DNA of 37,493 nt. It comes from Candidatus Omnitrophota bacterium. Its GTDB lineage: Bacteria > Hinthialibacterota > Hinthialibacteria > Hinthialibacterales > Hinthialibacteraceae. Shown here piece after piece: positions 24,887 through 32,857 of this stretch. Under the pieces are notes generated by a model, which saw only the letters and a program-made list of their open reading frames with translations, did no database searches and was not told the origin of the DNA. The stretch is from assembly GCA_016934335.1 (NCBI GenBank), contig JAFGTC010000311.1, positions 1 through 37,493 on the forward strand, given 5' to 3'. Position 1 is the stretch's first letter; every line of letters begins with the position of its first letter. The translations under genes were made by a program, and so were the position numbers.

Positions 24887-26265
24887 GATTCATCACCTCC
24901 TGTTTTTGGAGTATATTTTTCAATCAATTCTTTAATCGGATTTTTCAACGCATCGCAAATTTTTTTCCGCTCTTCAATGGGATCACGATTTAAAGGAGCA
25001 TACACCTCAATAAATTCATCGGTATAAAGAGAGATGGATTTAAATAAAGTAGAAATTTCCCGAAAAGGCTTAGGAGGCCTAGGAGAATCATCAACAAGAA
25101 TTTCCGATTCATCCTCCTCCGGTAATTTTCGAACATTGCCTATTTTATTTAAATTCAAAATGACAAAATCAGGATTTACTTCACTTTTTGTGCATTTCGC
25201 TAATTCTTGTGAAATCATTTTTTCAATGTTTGCTTTATCTTCTCGGCGGGATGGCTCAAATAGAGATAAAATAGCATCACTGACATTGCTTTCAAAATTT
25301 TTCGTGTGTAATTTAAATATTCTCTTTAACAAATTTCGATTGACAAGTCCCTCAAGCAACTCTTTACATAATGTCTTCTTCCGGCAATCAAGGCAGAATT
25401 TATTTAAAAAAGAAGAATCATTCCATTTTTTATAATTTTCTATAAATTTATTTGTTCCGTCGTAAGAATAAATCTTATGTAAATCTTTTATTTCATCCTT
25501 TTCGATCCCTAATATAATCGCTCTTTTTATCATTTCATCGGTTATAAGTCTAACTCGGTGCAGTAATACATTTGCCGTTAGGTAATACTTCGCAAGAATA
25601 TATTGTTCGACGGCGAATACACCGTCACTTTTCACCATTAATTGCTCATCATAATCGTTCCCTACAAGAGTAATGGAACGATGGAGTTGATGTATATCAA
25701 AAATCCCGTATTTCACACCGCAAAAAAAACTATCTCTCAATAAATAATCTTGTTTATCTGCATCAATCGGTCCTGATACAATTGACTTCAAAGCTGGTTT
25801 TGAAAAGCCTTTTTCAAGTAGTTGCGTTATTCTTTCGGCTGCGTCGCTTCCAATTATCTTTGTAATTTGCTTGTCTGATTTTATTATTTCCGCGGTAATT
25901 AATTCATGAATTTTACTCGTTTTCTGATCTGCCGGCAATTTCTTTTTATCGGCGTATCTTTCCAATAAAGGTTCAGAAATATGACTGAATGGACCATGTC
26001 CTAAATCATGTAATAAGGCTGCCAATCTTACTATTCTTACGCGATCATCATCTATTTCCAAAATTTTGGCCATATTCCCCGCAACATGCGCAACGCCCAG
26101 AGAATGTTCAAATCGAGTATGAACAGCTCCTGGATAGACTAAATAAGCACATGCAAGTTGATGTATGCCCCTTAATCGTTGGAATGATCTCGTATCAATA
26201 ATTTTTATTTCTTCATCGTTCAACGAGATAAAATTGTGTATTGGATCACGTATTTGAGTAGCCAT
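24883..26265 (-). CDS. SAMHD1/YwfO-like HD-domain phosphohydrolase
   Basis: 460 residues. The N-terminal RDPIHNFISL, then RSFQRLRGIHQL and YPGAVHTRFEHSLGVAH, are hallmarks of the SAMHD1/dGTPase-like HD branch. The metal site is His54, His86-Asp87 (LAALLHDLGHGPFSH) and a distal Asp in PIDADKQDYLLRDS. All ligands are present, so hydrolysis of dNTPs or another nucleotide is expected. Around residue 295 there is a small cysteine cluster (FCLDCRKKTLC) that could bind zinc. The rest is charged and AT-rich in codon use. No Shine-Dalgarno stands before the start. It lies in a two-gene, AT-rich island with the YwgA-like gene. dNTP-depleting HD enzymes are known antiphage effectors, so a defensive role is possible but unproven. 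Confidence 0.85.
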   Translation of the reverse strand: MATQIRDPIHNFISLNDEEIKIIDTRSFQRLRGIHQLACAYLVYPGAVHTRFEHSLGVAHVAGNMAKILEIDDDRVRIVRLAALLHDLGHGPFSHISEPLLERYADKKKLPADQKTSKIHELITAEIIKSDKQITKIIGSDAAERITQLLEKGFSKPALKSIVSGPIDADKQDYLLRDSFFCGVKYGIFDIHQLHRSITLVGNDYDEQLMVKSDGVFAVEQYILAKYYLTANVLLHRVRLITDEMIKRAIILGIEKDEIKDLHKIYSYDGTNKFIENYKKWNDSSFLNKFCLDCRKKTLCKELLEGLVNRNLLKRIFKLHTKNFESNVSDAILSLFEPSRREDKANIEKMISQELAKCTKSEVNPDFVILNLNKIGNVRKLPEEDESEILVDDSPRPPKPFREISTLFKSISLYTDEFIEVYAPLNRDPIEERKKICDALKNPIKELIEKYTPKTGGDES

Positions 26266-26405
26266 GTTGATTCAGCACAAATGATTTTTTCCGAGAATAA
26301 CATATCATTTATACAAAATCAATAACATTTTACACAATATTTTTTCTCTTTGTCTAAGTCATTGTTAATCAGTAGGATGGAGAATAAATCTTTTGGATCT
26401 TATTT

Positions 26406-27605
26406 TCACTGTATAACCACCAGCGTCCCCCGTTTATCGCCTGATTGGACGACGAGGCCGAAGGCGATGGTGGGGGCGTCCGGCAACACCAGGGAATAGG
26501 TCCAGCCGTCCGAAGTTCGCTCGCCGAGCATGGTCAACAAATCGCCTCCAACGAAATTGACGGCGACATCTTTCGGAAGGCCCGTCCGCAGGATCGCAAG
26601 AGCATCGGGCAGGCGCTCTCGATCGACGATCGCTTCGCTGATATATTTCAATTGCGCGCTTGAGAAGAGGGCGGGATCGCGATGCAGCACCACCCACTTG
26701 GCCTTGCCGGCTTGAACGCAATTCGAATCGCGGATGGTCAAATTCACCTGCTGGATTCCCTGCGCCATCGGTTTCCGATCCACCAAGATCGGCATGCCCA
26801 GGTCGGAGTTGCCGGCGATGCGCATCGGCGGCAGATAGATATCCTGATCCTCCATGGGAGAAAGATACTGCCGGCTGCACCACCCCACCGTCGAATCGCC
26901 GCTCAAGATAAACCACCAATCTCCGCGCTCTTCCAGTTTGATAACCACGTCGCCCCGCCGCAGACGATCCAGCGATAAAGACAACTCATCGGGCGCCTCC
27001 CTCACATGCAGTCGATCGCCGTTCACCAGACAGGGAATATTTTCCATGGGGCGGACAAAACTGGGATGAATCCAGCCTTCCACGCCGTCCACGGTTTTGG
27101 CATGCAGCCAATTATCGACAAACTCGATCTCGAGCAGAACCGTCTGGCCGGGCAGAGAATCGATCACTTCGTAATCGAGGCTGGGGCCTTTTCGAAACCG
27201 AACCCCCGCTCCAATCACTTGATAGGCCTTGCCCGCCGGCATAACAACCGGAAGAAGAGGCTGCGAGAGAGAACTGAGCGTTTCGCCGGGCGCCGGGGAA
27301 ATCGGCGTTGAAGACCACGGCGTCGTCAAAGGCGTCTGAATCTCCTGCGTCGCCTGTACCGGCGGGAGAGAGACGGGAGGGAACGCCGGGCCGGCCGCTT
27401 CACCGGAGCGAACGATTTCCAGGATGTCCGCGCGCTTGATGGAGACGGGAACGCCGTTCACATCGACGATGACCTCCTGGTCGGTCATCGAAACGATCGT
27501 TCCAATGATCTGATCGCCGCTTTTCAGCAGGAGCGTGTCGCCGGCGCATAGTAAGGGAAAACAGAAAATGACGGTAACGACTAAAACCCAAGGAAACCCT
27601 TTCAT
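26406..27605 (-). CDS. Secreted protein with two bacterial SH3 domains
   Basis: 399 residues. A Sec signal peptide covers about 1-22 (LVVTVIFCFPLLCAG). A small beta domain at 23-65 (LLLKSGDQIIGTIVSMTDQE, then VDVNGVPVSIKRADILEI) is a pattern common in planctomycete-like exported proteins. After a Pro-rich linker come two SH3b domains: about 130-190 (GVRFRKGPSLDYEVIDSLPG, ending EGWIHPSFV) and about 193-252 (RLHVREAPDELS, ending GWCSRQYLSPM). The last 150 residues are unassigned. SH3b domains often bind peptidoglycan or modulate partner domains. A role at the envelope is likely, the target unknown. It diverges from the GH9 gene. Confidence 0.83.
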   Translation of the reverse strand: MKGFPWVLVVTVIFCFPLLCAGDTLLLKSGDQIIGTIVSMTDQEVIVDVNGVPVSIKRADILEIVRSGEAAGPAFPPVSLPPVQATQEIQTPLTTPWSSTPISPAPGETLSSLSQPLLPVVMPAGKAYQVIGAGVRFRKGPSLDYEVIDSLPGQTVLLEIEFVDNWLHAKTVDGVEGWIHPSFVRPMENIPCLVNGDRLHVREAPDELSLSLDRLRRGDVVIKLEERGDWWFILSGDSTVGWCSRQYLSPMEDQDIYLPPMRIAGNSDLGMPILVDRKPMAQGIQQVNLTIRDSNCVQAGKAKWVVLHRDPALFSSAQLKYISEAIVDRERLPDALAILRTGLPKDVAVNFVGGDLLTMLGERTSDGWTYSLVLPDAPTIAFGLVVQSGDKRGTLVVIQ

Positions 27606-27966
27606 GGAAAATCCTCGCTTAATGCTCTATAAAAAAATACAAAAATATTCTATCTAATCATCATAACTTTCTGACGAAAAAAAACGAGTCGACATTCATC
27701 TTAAAAGACCGAAAAGGAAAAATCCTCTCATTTTATCTTAAAAAGGCCAATCCGATGATGGATCCGACAGCGTGAGTTCTGCGTCTATTGGCGAGAGAGA
27801 CGAAGCCGGAAATAAAGTTTTGACGACGACGCGATCTTCTATTCTGATTTCGTTCAAAGATTTATGATAGATTGAAAACAATTTTGAATAAATCCAACGC
27901 CCGGGTGCAAGCATGGCCAATTCGATCTTTTCGCCAAAATTCAGCCAAACCGGATGGAACATTCGA
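27606..27966. other. Intergenic region between divergent SH3 and GH9 genes
   Basis: About 360 bases with no convincing gene. It is AT-rich on the side of the SH3 gene and must hold the promoters for both divergent units, but I see no pair of hexamers good enough to call. Confidence 0.5.
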
Positions 27967-29682
27967 ATGCGGAGCTGTTTGTGGATTTTTTTCGCGGCGC
28001 TCTCCGCCGGTTCTTCCTCCTTCGGTCAAAACAGCGACGCCGCAGACTATTCCCGGCTTTTTAACAACCAAATCGGTTATTTACCCTCGGCCCCCAAAAT
28101 TGCGCTGGTCTCCAGCCCGACGGGGCTGCCCTTCGAGATTATCGACGCTGAAGCCGACCGCTCTGTTTTAAAAGGGATGCTGGAATTAGCCGAGCCGGAG
28201 AATCAGGCGGGCGGCGCCGATTTGTGGCTGGCGGATTTCAGCATCGTGAAAGCGACTGGGAACTATATTCTTTCTGTGGAAGGCATTGGAAAATCGGATC
28301 CTTTTCAAATCGACGATCGGATTTATGCGCCGCTCGCAAGCCGGGCGCTCTCCGTCTTCACGCTGCATCGAAGCGGAATCGCCCTGCCGAAAATCCTTGC
28401 CGGAAACTGGGGGCGCGACGCCAGTCACATCCATGACGGCTTCCTCTTTTCCGAAGCGCCTGGAAATCCTCAAATTCATCCCGCCACGGGAGGATGGTTC
28501 GACGGAAGCGATTATGGGAAATATGTCGTCAAAGGGAATTACGCCGCGGGGATGCTGCTCACTCTTTACGAATTTTTTCCCCAAGCGTTTCCTGACGGAT
28601 CGCTGATGGCTCCCGAGCGGGGAAACGGCGCACCCGATTTGCTCGATGAAGTCCGCTGGCAGCTGGAATTCGTTCTTCGCATGCAGAACGACCAAGGCGC
28701 CTTTTATCACAAGGTCACATCGCTGAATCCAATTTCTCCCATCCCGCCCGAAAAAGACGAGAGCGAGCGCTTTGTTTTTCCGCCGTCGACGGCGGCGACG
28801 GCCGGCGCCTGCGCGCTGCTGGCGAAAGCGTCCCGACTGTATTCTCCTCTTGACGCGACGTTCGCCGCGGCCTGCCGGCAAAGCGCTCAGCGCGGATGGA
28901 ATTTTCTCACCGCCCACGCACAAAACATCGAATTCGAAAATCCCCCCAACGTTCATACGAAAAACTATCGAGACATCGACGACGCCGACGAACGATTTTG
29001 GGCGGCTGTCGAACTGTATCTAGCGACAAACGATCCGGTCTATCAAACCGGCGCCATCGCCATCGAACGAAAACGCATCCCCCTGCTTTCCGCCGCCGGC
29101 TATTGGGGCAACGTCATGCCCCTGGCGATCGCCTCCCTCCTCAAAGCCGAGCCGGATTCGTTCGATAAGGAACTGCGCGAGGCGGCCGTCAAAGACCTTC
29201 TTTCTCTCGCCGACATTCTTGTGGAAAAAACGCGAAGCAACGGATTTCAACTCAGTCTCAGGGAAGAGGATTTTTCGTGGGGATCAAACGGCGCGCTGCT
29301 GCAGAACGCTTTTATCCTTTGTCTGGCGCATACTCATTCCCAGAAGCGCGCGTACAAGCTGGCGGCTCTCGATCAACTGCATGCAGTTTTGGGGAGAAAT
29401 CCTTTGTCGATCTGCTATGTAACCGGCTTCGGCCGCCGCTCGCCGAAGCGCCCTTATCATTTCATTTCCATGACCGACAAATTCGACGATCCGGTTCCCG
29501 GCCTGCTCGTCGCCGGCCCCAATCCTACGTTGGGCGACAGCGCCGTCAAAAAAGCGTTTTCCTCCGGCGCTGCGCCGGCGACGATTTATTTGGATTCCGA
29601 AGAAAGTCTTTCGACCAACGACGCGGACCTCACGCGCAATGCGGCGCTGGCTTTCATCGCGTCCTATTTTTCGTTCGAGTAG
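27967..29682 (+). CDS. Glycoside hydrolase family 9 enzyme with N-terminal Ig-like domain, secreted
   Basis: 571 residues from the ATG at 27967, chosen because a Sec signal peptide (MRSCLWIFFAALSAGSSSFG) starts there; an ATG 18 codons earlier would bury it. Residues about 25-120 are an Ig-like CelD_N domain (NNQIGYLPSAPKIALV). The (alpha/alpha)6 barrel shows GGWFDGSDYGKYVVKGNY with the catalytic base pair Asp179/Asp182, PDLLDEVRWQLEFVLRMQ, and NPLSICYVTGFGRRSPKRPYH. The general acid is expected as Glu in an NE motif near the C-terminus, but here the aligned pair is Asn-Asp (Asp552, STNDADLTRNA). GH9 covers endoglucanases and some exo-glucosaminidases. Substrate and activity are therefore uncertain. 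Its stop is 4 bases from that of the convergent gene. Confidence 0.88.
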   Translation: MRSCLWIFFAALSAGSSSFGQNSDAADYSRLFNNQIGYLPSAPKIALVSSPTGLPFEIIDAEADRSVLKGMLELAEPENQAGGADLWLADFSIVKATGNYILSVEGIGKSDPFQIDDRIYAPLASRALSVFTLHRSGIALPKILAGNWGRDASHIHDGFLFSEAPGNPQIHPATGGWFDGSDYGKYVVKGNYAAGMLLTLYEFFPQAFPDGSLMAPERGNGAPDLLDEVRWQLEFVLRMQNDQGAFYHKVTSLNPISPIPPEKDESERFVFPPSTAATAGACALLAKASRLYSPLDATFAAACRQSAQRGWNFLTAHAQNIEFENPPNVHTKNYRDIDDADERFWAAVELYLATNDPVYQTGAIAIERKRIPLLSAAGYWGNVMPLAIASLLKAEPDSFDKELREAAVKDLLSLADILVEKTRSNGFQLSLREEDFSWGSNGALLQNAFILCLAHTHSQKRAYKLAALDQLHAVLGRNPLSICYVTGFGRRSPKRPYHFISMTDKFDDPVPGLLVAGPNPTLGDSAVKKAFSSGAAPATIYLDSEESLSTNDADLTRNAALAFIASYFSFE

Positions 29683-29686
29683 GCGG

Positions 29687-31537
29687 TCACCACACTTCCG
29701 ACAATTCCAGCACTTCTAAAATGCGTTCGTAATGCCCGAAGGGTGGAAAGACATAGGCCCCTTGAACCAGCGGATTTTTTTTCGATTCCCGCAGCGCTTC
29801 CGCGGCGATTTTGATTCCCTCCTGGCGCTGCTCTTCTCGGGTCGATCCCATGGCCATGCGCTTCATAATCTCGGGGGGAACCTGCATGCCCGGAACATTT
29901 TCGTTGAAAAACTCCGCATTCTTCAAACTGGACAGAGGCAAAACCCCGACGAAGAAGGGAATCGGCTTGACATGCTCGATCTTTTTGAGGAAGCGTTCAA
30001 GTATCTCCGGGTCGTAAATGGGCTGCGAAAAGACAAATTCCGCGCCCGCGTTCACTTTTTGTTCATAGCGCCTGGCTTCCAGATCCAAATCCGCGGCGCC
30101 GGGATTGCAGCCTACGCCGACGACGAAGGAGGTCTGGCCTTTCAGGGGGCGTTTAGCGAAATCCAATCCTCGATTCAACAAGGATACGTCCTGCACAAGC
30201 CCGATGGAGTCGAGATCGAAAACCGCCGTCGCATCGGGATAGATGCCCATTTTGGGCGGATCGCCGGTGATGATCATCAGATTGCGCAGCCCCAGGGCGT
30301 TGGCGCTGATCAGATCCATCTGCAAAGCCAGCAGGTTTCGGTCGCGGCAGCAGACATGAATAATGGTTTCAATGGGAACGACGCGCCGCACCAGGATCGA
30401 CAAGGCGATGGGCGACATGCGGCCGCTGGCGCGCGGCCCGTCGGCGATATTGATGGCGTCGATGCCATGTTCATAGAGAAATTTGGCGCCTTGCACCGAC
30501 TTGCTCGCGTCGATCCCTTTGGGCGGATCCAGTTCCACCGATACGACAAAATTTTTTTTGAGCGAACGACCGAACGGAGAACGCCCTTCGACGGGAATCG
30601 GCTTCATCGCCTCATCGCCGTATTCTTCTTCCTTCGGCGCGGAAAGAACTTCAACGACATTGCGCGGCTGAACCGAGCGCAGGAAGGAAGACATTTCGCG
30701 GATCATGCGCGGCGTAATGCCGGCGTCGCCGCCGACGATCGACGCTCCTTTTTGGACGTAGCGCCGCGTATATTCGGCCAGATATTCGGGAGACGCGAAA
30801 AAGACGGTGCGGCCGTCGATGCGCTCTGCGGCGCCCGCGTCCGGCATCATCGAAATGAAAAGATCGTCTTCGGCTGTTTCTTTCAAGAGCGGAAGACACT
30901 CGAGAAGATCTTTCGGTCCACCGCCGTTCACGCCGGCGATTTTGACTCCCCACGATTTCACAACTTCTAAAAAGGAAATCGGCAGCATCACCTTATCGAC
31001 GGCCAGCGCCTCGTACGCGATGCTCGGCATGATCGGCGCCGGCGGCGACAACGAAGCGACCGCTTCATAAACCGTCTGCAGTCGCTCGATCGTGGGGAAC
31101 GAATCCAAGATCAAGAGATCGACGCCTTCATCCAACAAAATGCGCGCCTGCTCGATATACACGTCCAGCGCTTCGGCTCTTTCTTTGGGAAGGCGCTTCA
31201 TGGGAATCGGGCCGATCACGCCGGCTGTATATCCAGAGCCGCCTGCCGCCTGCTTGGTCAGGCGAACGCCGGCGCGGTTGATCTCTTCCAACTTGTCCAA
31301 AAAACCGTGCGCCGCCAGCTGAATTCGATTGGCGCCGAACGTATTGGTTCTTAGAATCTCCGATCCAGCGGCTGCATACGCCTGATGGATTTCCTGGATT
31401 GTTTTTGCATTCGAGAGGTTTAATTCATCGTAGCAGCGGTTCACGAAAAAACCTCTCGAATAGAGTTCCATGGCCATGCCGCCGTCCGCCAACAAGACTC
31501 TCTCTTTCATTGCATCCAAAATAGATTTCTTCATCAT
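29687..31537 (-). CDS. Homocysteine S-methyltransferase-like domain fused to methylenetetrahydrofolate reductase; zinc cysteines lost
   Basis: 616 residues, the size and order of bifunctional YitJ-type proteins. Residues 1-290 form an S-methyltransferase barrel (LLADGGMAMELYSRG, RTNTFGANRIQL). Its three zinc cysteines are absent: the usual GVNC is GVNGGGP (Gly205), and the usual GGCCGT is GGDAGITP (Asp271-Ala272). The conserved Glu of ETF is Asp145 (LDSF). Residues about 325-616 are an MTHFR domain with intact marks: VVSVELDPPKG, INIADGPRASGRM, IHVCCRDRNLLALQMDLI, ITGDPPKMG, and FSQPIYDPEIL. So the reductase half probably makes 5-methyl-tetrahydrofolate, while the N-terminal half cannot activate homocysteine in the normal way. 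It may act on another acceptor or be structural. Confidence 0.9.
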   Translation of the reverse strand: MMKKSILDAMKERVLLADGGMAMELYSRGFFVNRCYDELNLSNAKTIQEIHQAYAAAGSEILRTNTFGANRIQLAAHGFLDKLEEINRAGVRLTKQAAGGSGYTAGVIGPIPMKRLPKERAEALDVYIEQARILLDEGVDLLILDSFPTIERLQTVYEAVASLSPPAPIMPSIAYEALAVDKVMLPISFLEVVKSWGVKIAGVNGGGPKDLLECLPLLKETAEDDLFISMMPDAGAAERIDGRTVFFASPEYLAEYTRRYVQKGASIVGGDAGITPRMIREMSSFLRSVQPRNVVEVLSAPKEEEYGDEAMKPIPVEGRSPFGRSLKKNFVVSVELDPPKGIDASKSVQGAKFLYEHGIDAINIADGPRASGRMSPIALSILVRRVVPIETIIHVCCRDRNLLALQMDLISANALGLRNLMIITGDPPKMGIYPDATAVFDLDSIGLVQDVSLLNRGLDFAKRPLKGQTSFVVGVGCNPGAADLDLEARRYEQKVNAGAEFVFSQPIYDPEILERFLKKIEHVKPIPFFVGVLPLSSLKNAEFFNENVPGMQVPPEIMKRMAMGSTREEQRQEGIKIAAEALRESKKNPLVQGAYVFPPFGHYERILEVLELSEVW

Positions 31538-31673
31538 GACTTCTAGAACATCTTCTTTCTATATACTTTCTTGCGTTAGCATTCGATTTGGCGTTCTTAT
31601 CTTTCAAAAGACAAATCCCATAAATGATAACTGTGTATATTTTAAACGGAACCGATAAAAGTAAGGCCTGAAT

Positions 31674-31703
31674 TTTACACCGGGGATCCGATTGTGATAT
31701 ATT
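31674..31703 (+). promoter_or_regulatory. Putative sigma-70 promoter of the tandem TPR pair
   Basis: TTTACA at 31674-31679 and TATATT at 31698-31703, separated by 18 bases, sit 22 bases before the ATG at 31726. A GAGGGAG ribosome site lies between. Confidence 0.55.
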
Positions 31704-31725
31704 TTCAAAAGAGAGGGAGCTGATC

Positions 31726-32766
31726 ATGAAAATGTTTTGGATTCTTTTCTTCGCCGCCATGGTTCACACGGGAAGCGTCTGCGCTCAAATCAACCCGGTT
31801 CCTTTTATTCCAAAAACCGAGTTACCGAAGCGGGTGGATAGGCGGATCGAGAGCATAACCGGCAACGACGGAATCGCTTCCTACCGGTTTATGTTCCATC
31901 AATTGGGATACGGCAGAATGATCGATCGTTATCAGGAAAAATACGATCGCTACTTAAACCAAGGCTATCGCGCCATGAGCGAGGTCAATCCTTTTCTGCC
32001 TCTCTCGTTCTATTATTATAACTATCGCCCATCGATGGATTATTGCGTGGACATCCTGCTCGAACCGCTGCAAAACCGGCGGCAGTTAAATCAGACGCTT
32101 TTTGAGACGCCTCTCAATCCCGCGCAAATCCGCGTGCCGCCCCTTGTTTTACCCGAGGCGCCGCCGTCCGATCTTGAAAATCAAGATGAATACGACGAGG
32201 CTTTAGAAATCCTTCCCAAGGCGCCTTCCGTAACGGAGCCGCCCGCGCGGCCCGCGATGGACGCTTCCTCCCCGGGAATGCTTCAGCCTCCTGAAACAAA
32301 CAATCCTGAACCCGCCGATGCGCCGGATGAATTGGAATCGCCCCTCGCCGCGCTGTCTTTCATCGCTCTGCAGGAAGCGGGCGAGCCAAAGCCCCGCTCC
32401 CCTCTTCAACTGCTTTATGACGAAGGATTATTGTCATACGCGCATCGAAATTATCCCAAAGCGCGAAAAACCTTCGAGAAGATCGTCGCTTTGGCGCCCG
32501 ATTCACCGCACACGCTCTTCATTCAAGGACTTACGCTCTTTTATTCCGGCGATTATCACAAATCGCTGCAGGCCATTCAACGAAGTTACGCGATCGCCGA
32601 CGCCCAGGGCGCTCCCTACGCCGCACTCTGGCAAATTCCCATCAACGCCGGCGATTTTCAGTACCATTATAAAAAACTGGCCCGGCGCGTCGAACGCAGT
32701 CCGGACGATCAGGATGCATCGGCTCTTCTGTTTTTACTGACGCAGGCCGGCCTCGACCTGTTTTGA
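31726..32766 (+). CDS. Secreted protein with Pro-rich linker and C-terminal TPR-like domain, copy 1
   Basis: 346 residues. Sec signal peptide about 1-20 (MKMFWILFFAAMVHTGSVCA). A charged, Tyr/Arg-rich stretch follows (RMIDRYQEKYDRYLNQGYR), then a Pro/Glu/Ala-rich linker to about 220. The C-terminal 120 residues form a TPR-like helical module: LLYDEGLLSYAHRNYPKARK, FIQGLTLFYSGDYHKSLQAI, and a distinctive end INAGDFQYHYKKLARRVERS. The same end occurs in the next gene, which also shares the order of parts. No catalytic motif and no function known. Likely periplasmic or surface scaffold. The gene has its own promoter-like sequence. Confidence 0.8.
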   Translation: MKMFWILFFAAMVHTGSVCAQINPVPFIPKTELPKRVDRRIESITGNDGIASYRFMFHQLGYGRMIDRYQEKYDRYLNQGYRAMSEVNPFLPLSFYYYNYRPSMDYCVDILLEPLQNRRQLNQTLFETPLNPAQIRVPPLVLPEAPPSDLENQDEYDEALEILPKAPSVTEPPARPAMDASSPGMLQPPETNNPEPADAPDELESPLAALSFIALQEAGEPKPRSPLQLLYDEGLLSYAHRNYPKARKTFEKIVALAPDSPHTLFIQGLTLFYSGDYHKSLQAIQRSYAIADAQGAPYAALWQIPINAGDFQYHYKKLARRVERSPDDQDASALLFLLTQAGLDLF

Positions 32767-32857
32767 TTTTCACGAGCCATGAAGGTGACAACGCCAAATC
32801 CAAACATTTTCTGTTTTTTCCCCTAATAAATGATACAATTTAGGAGGGAGGATTCTC

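Noticed and set aside
27738-27962. 74-residue minus-strand frame upstream of the GH9 gene
   Set aside because: No ribosome site, no recognisable motif, and it runs through the region needed for the divergent promoters.
29732-30970. 412-residue plus-strand open frame
   Set aside because: Antisense to the methyltransferase/MTHFR fusion and without any domain signature.
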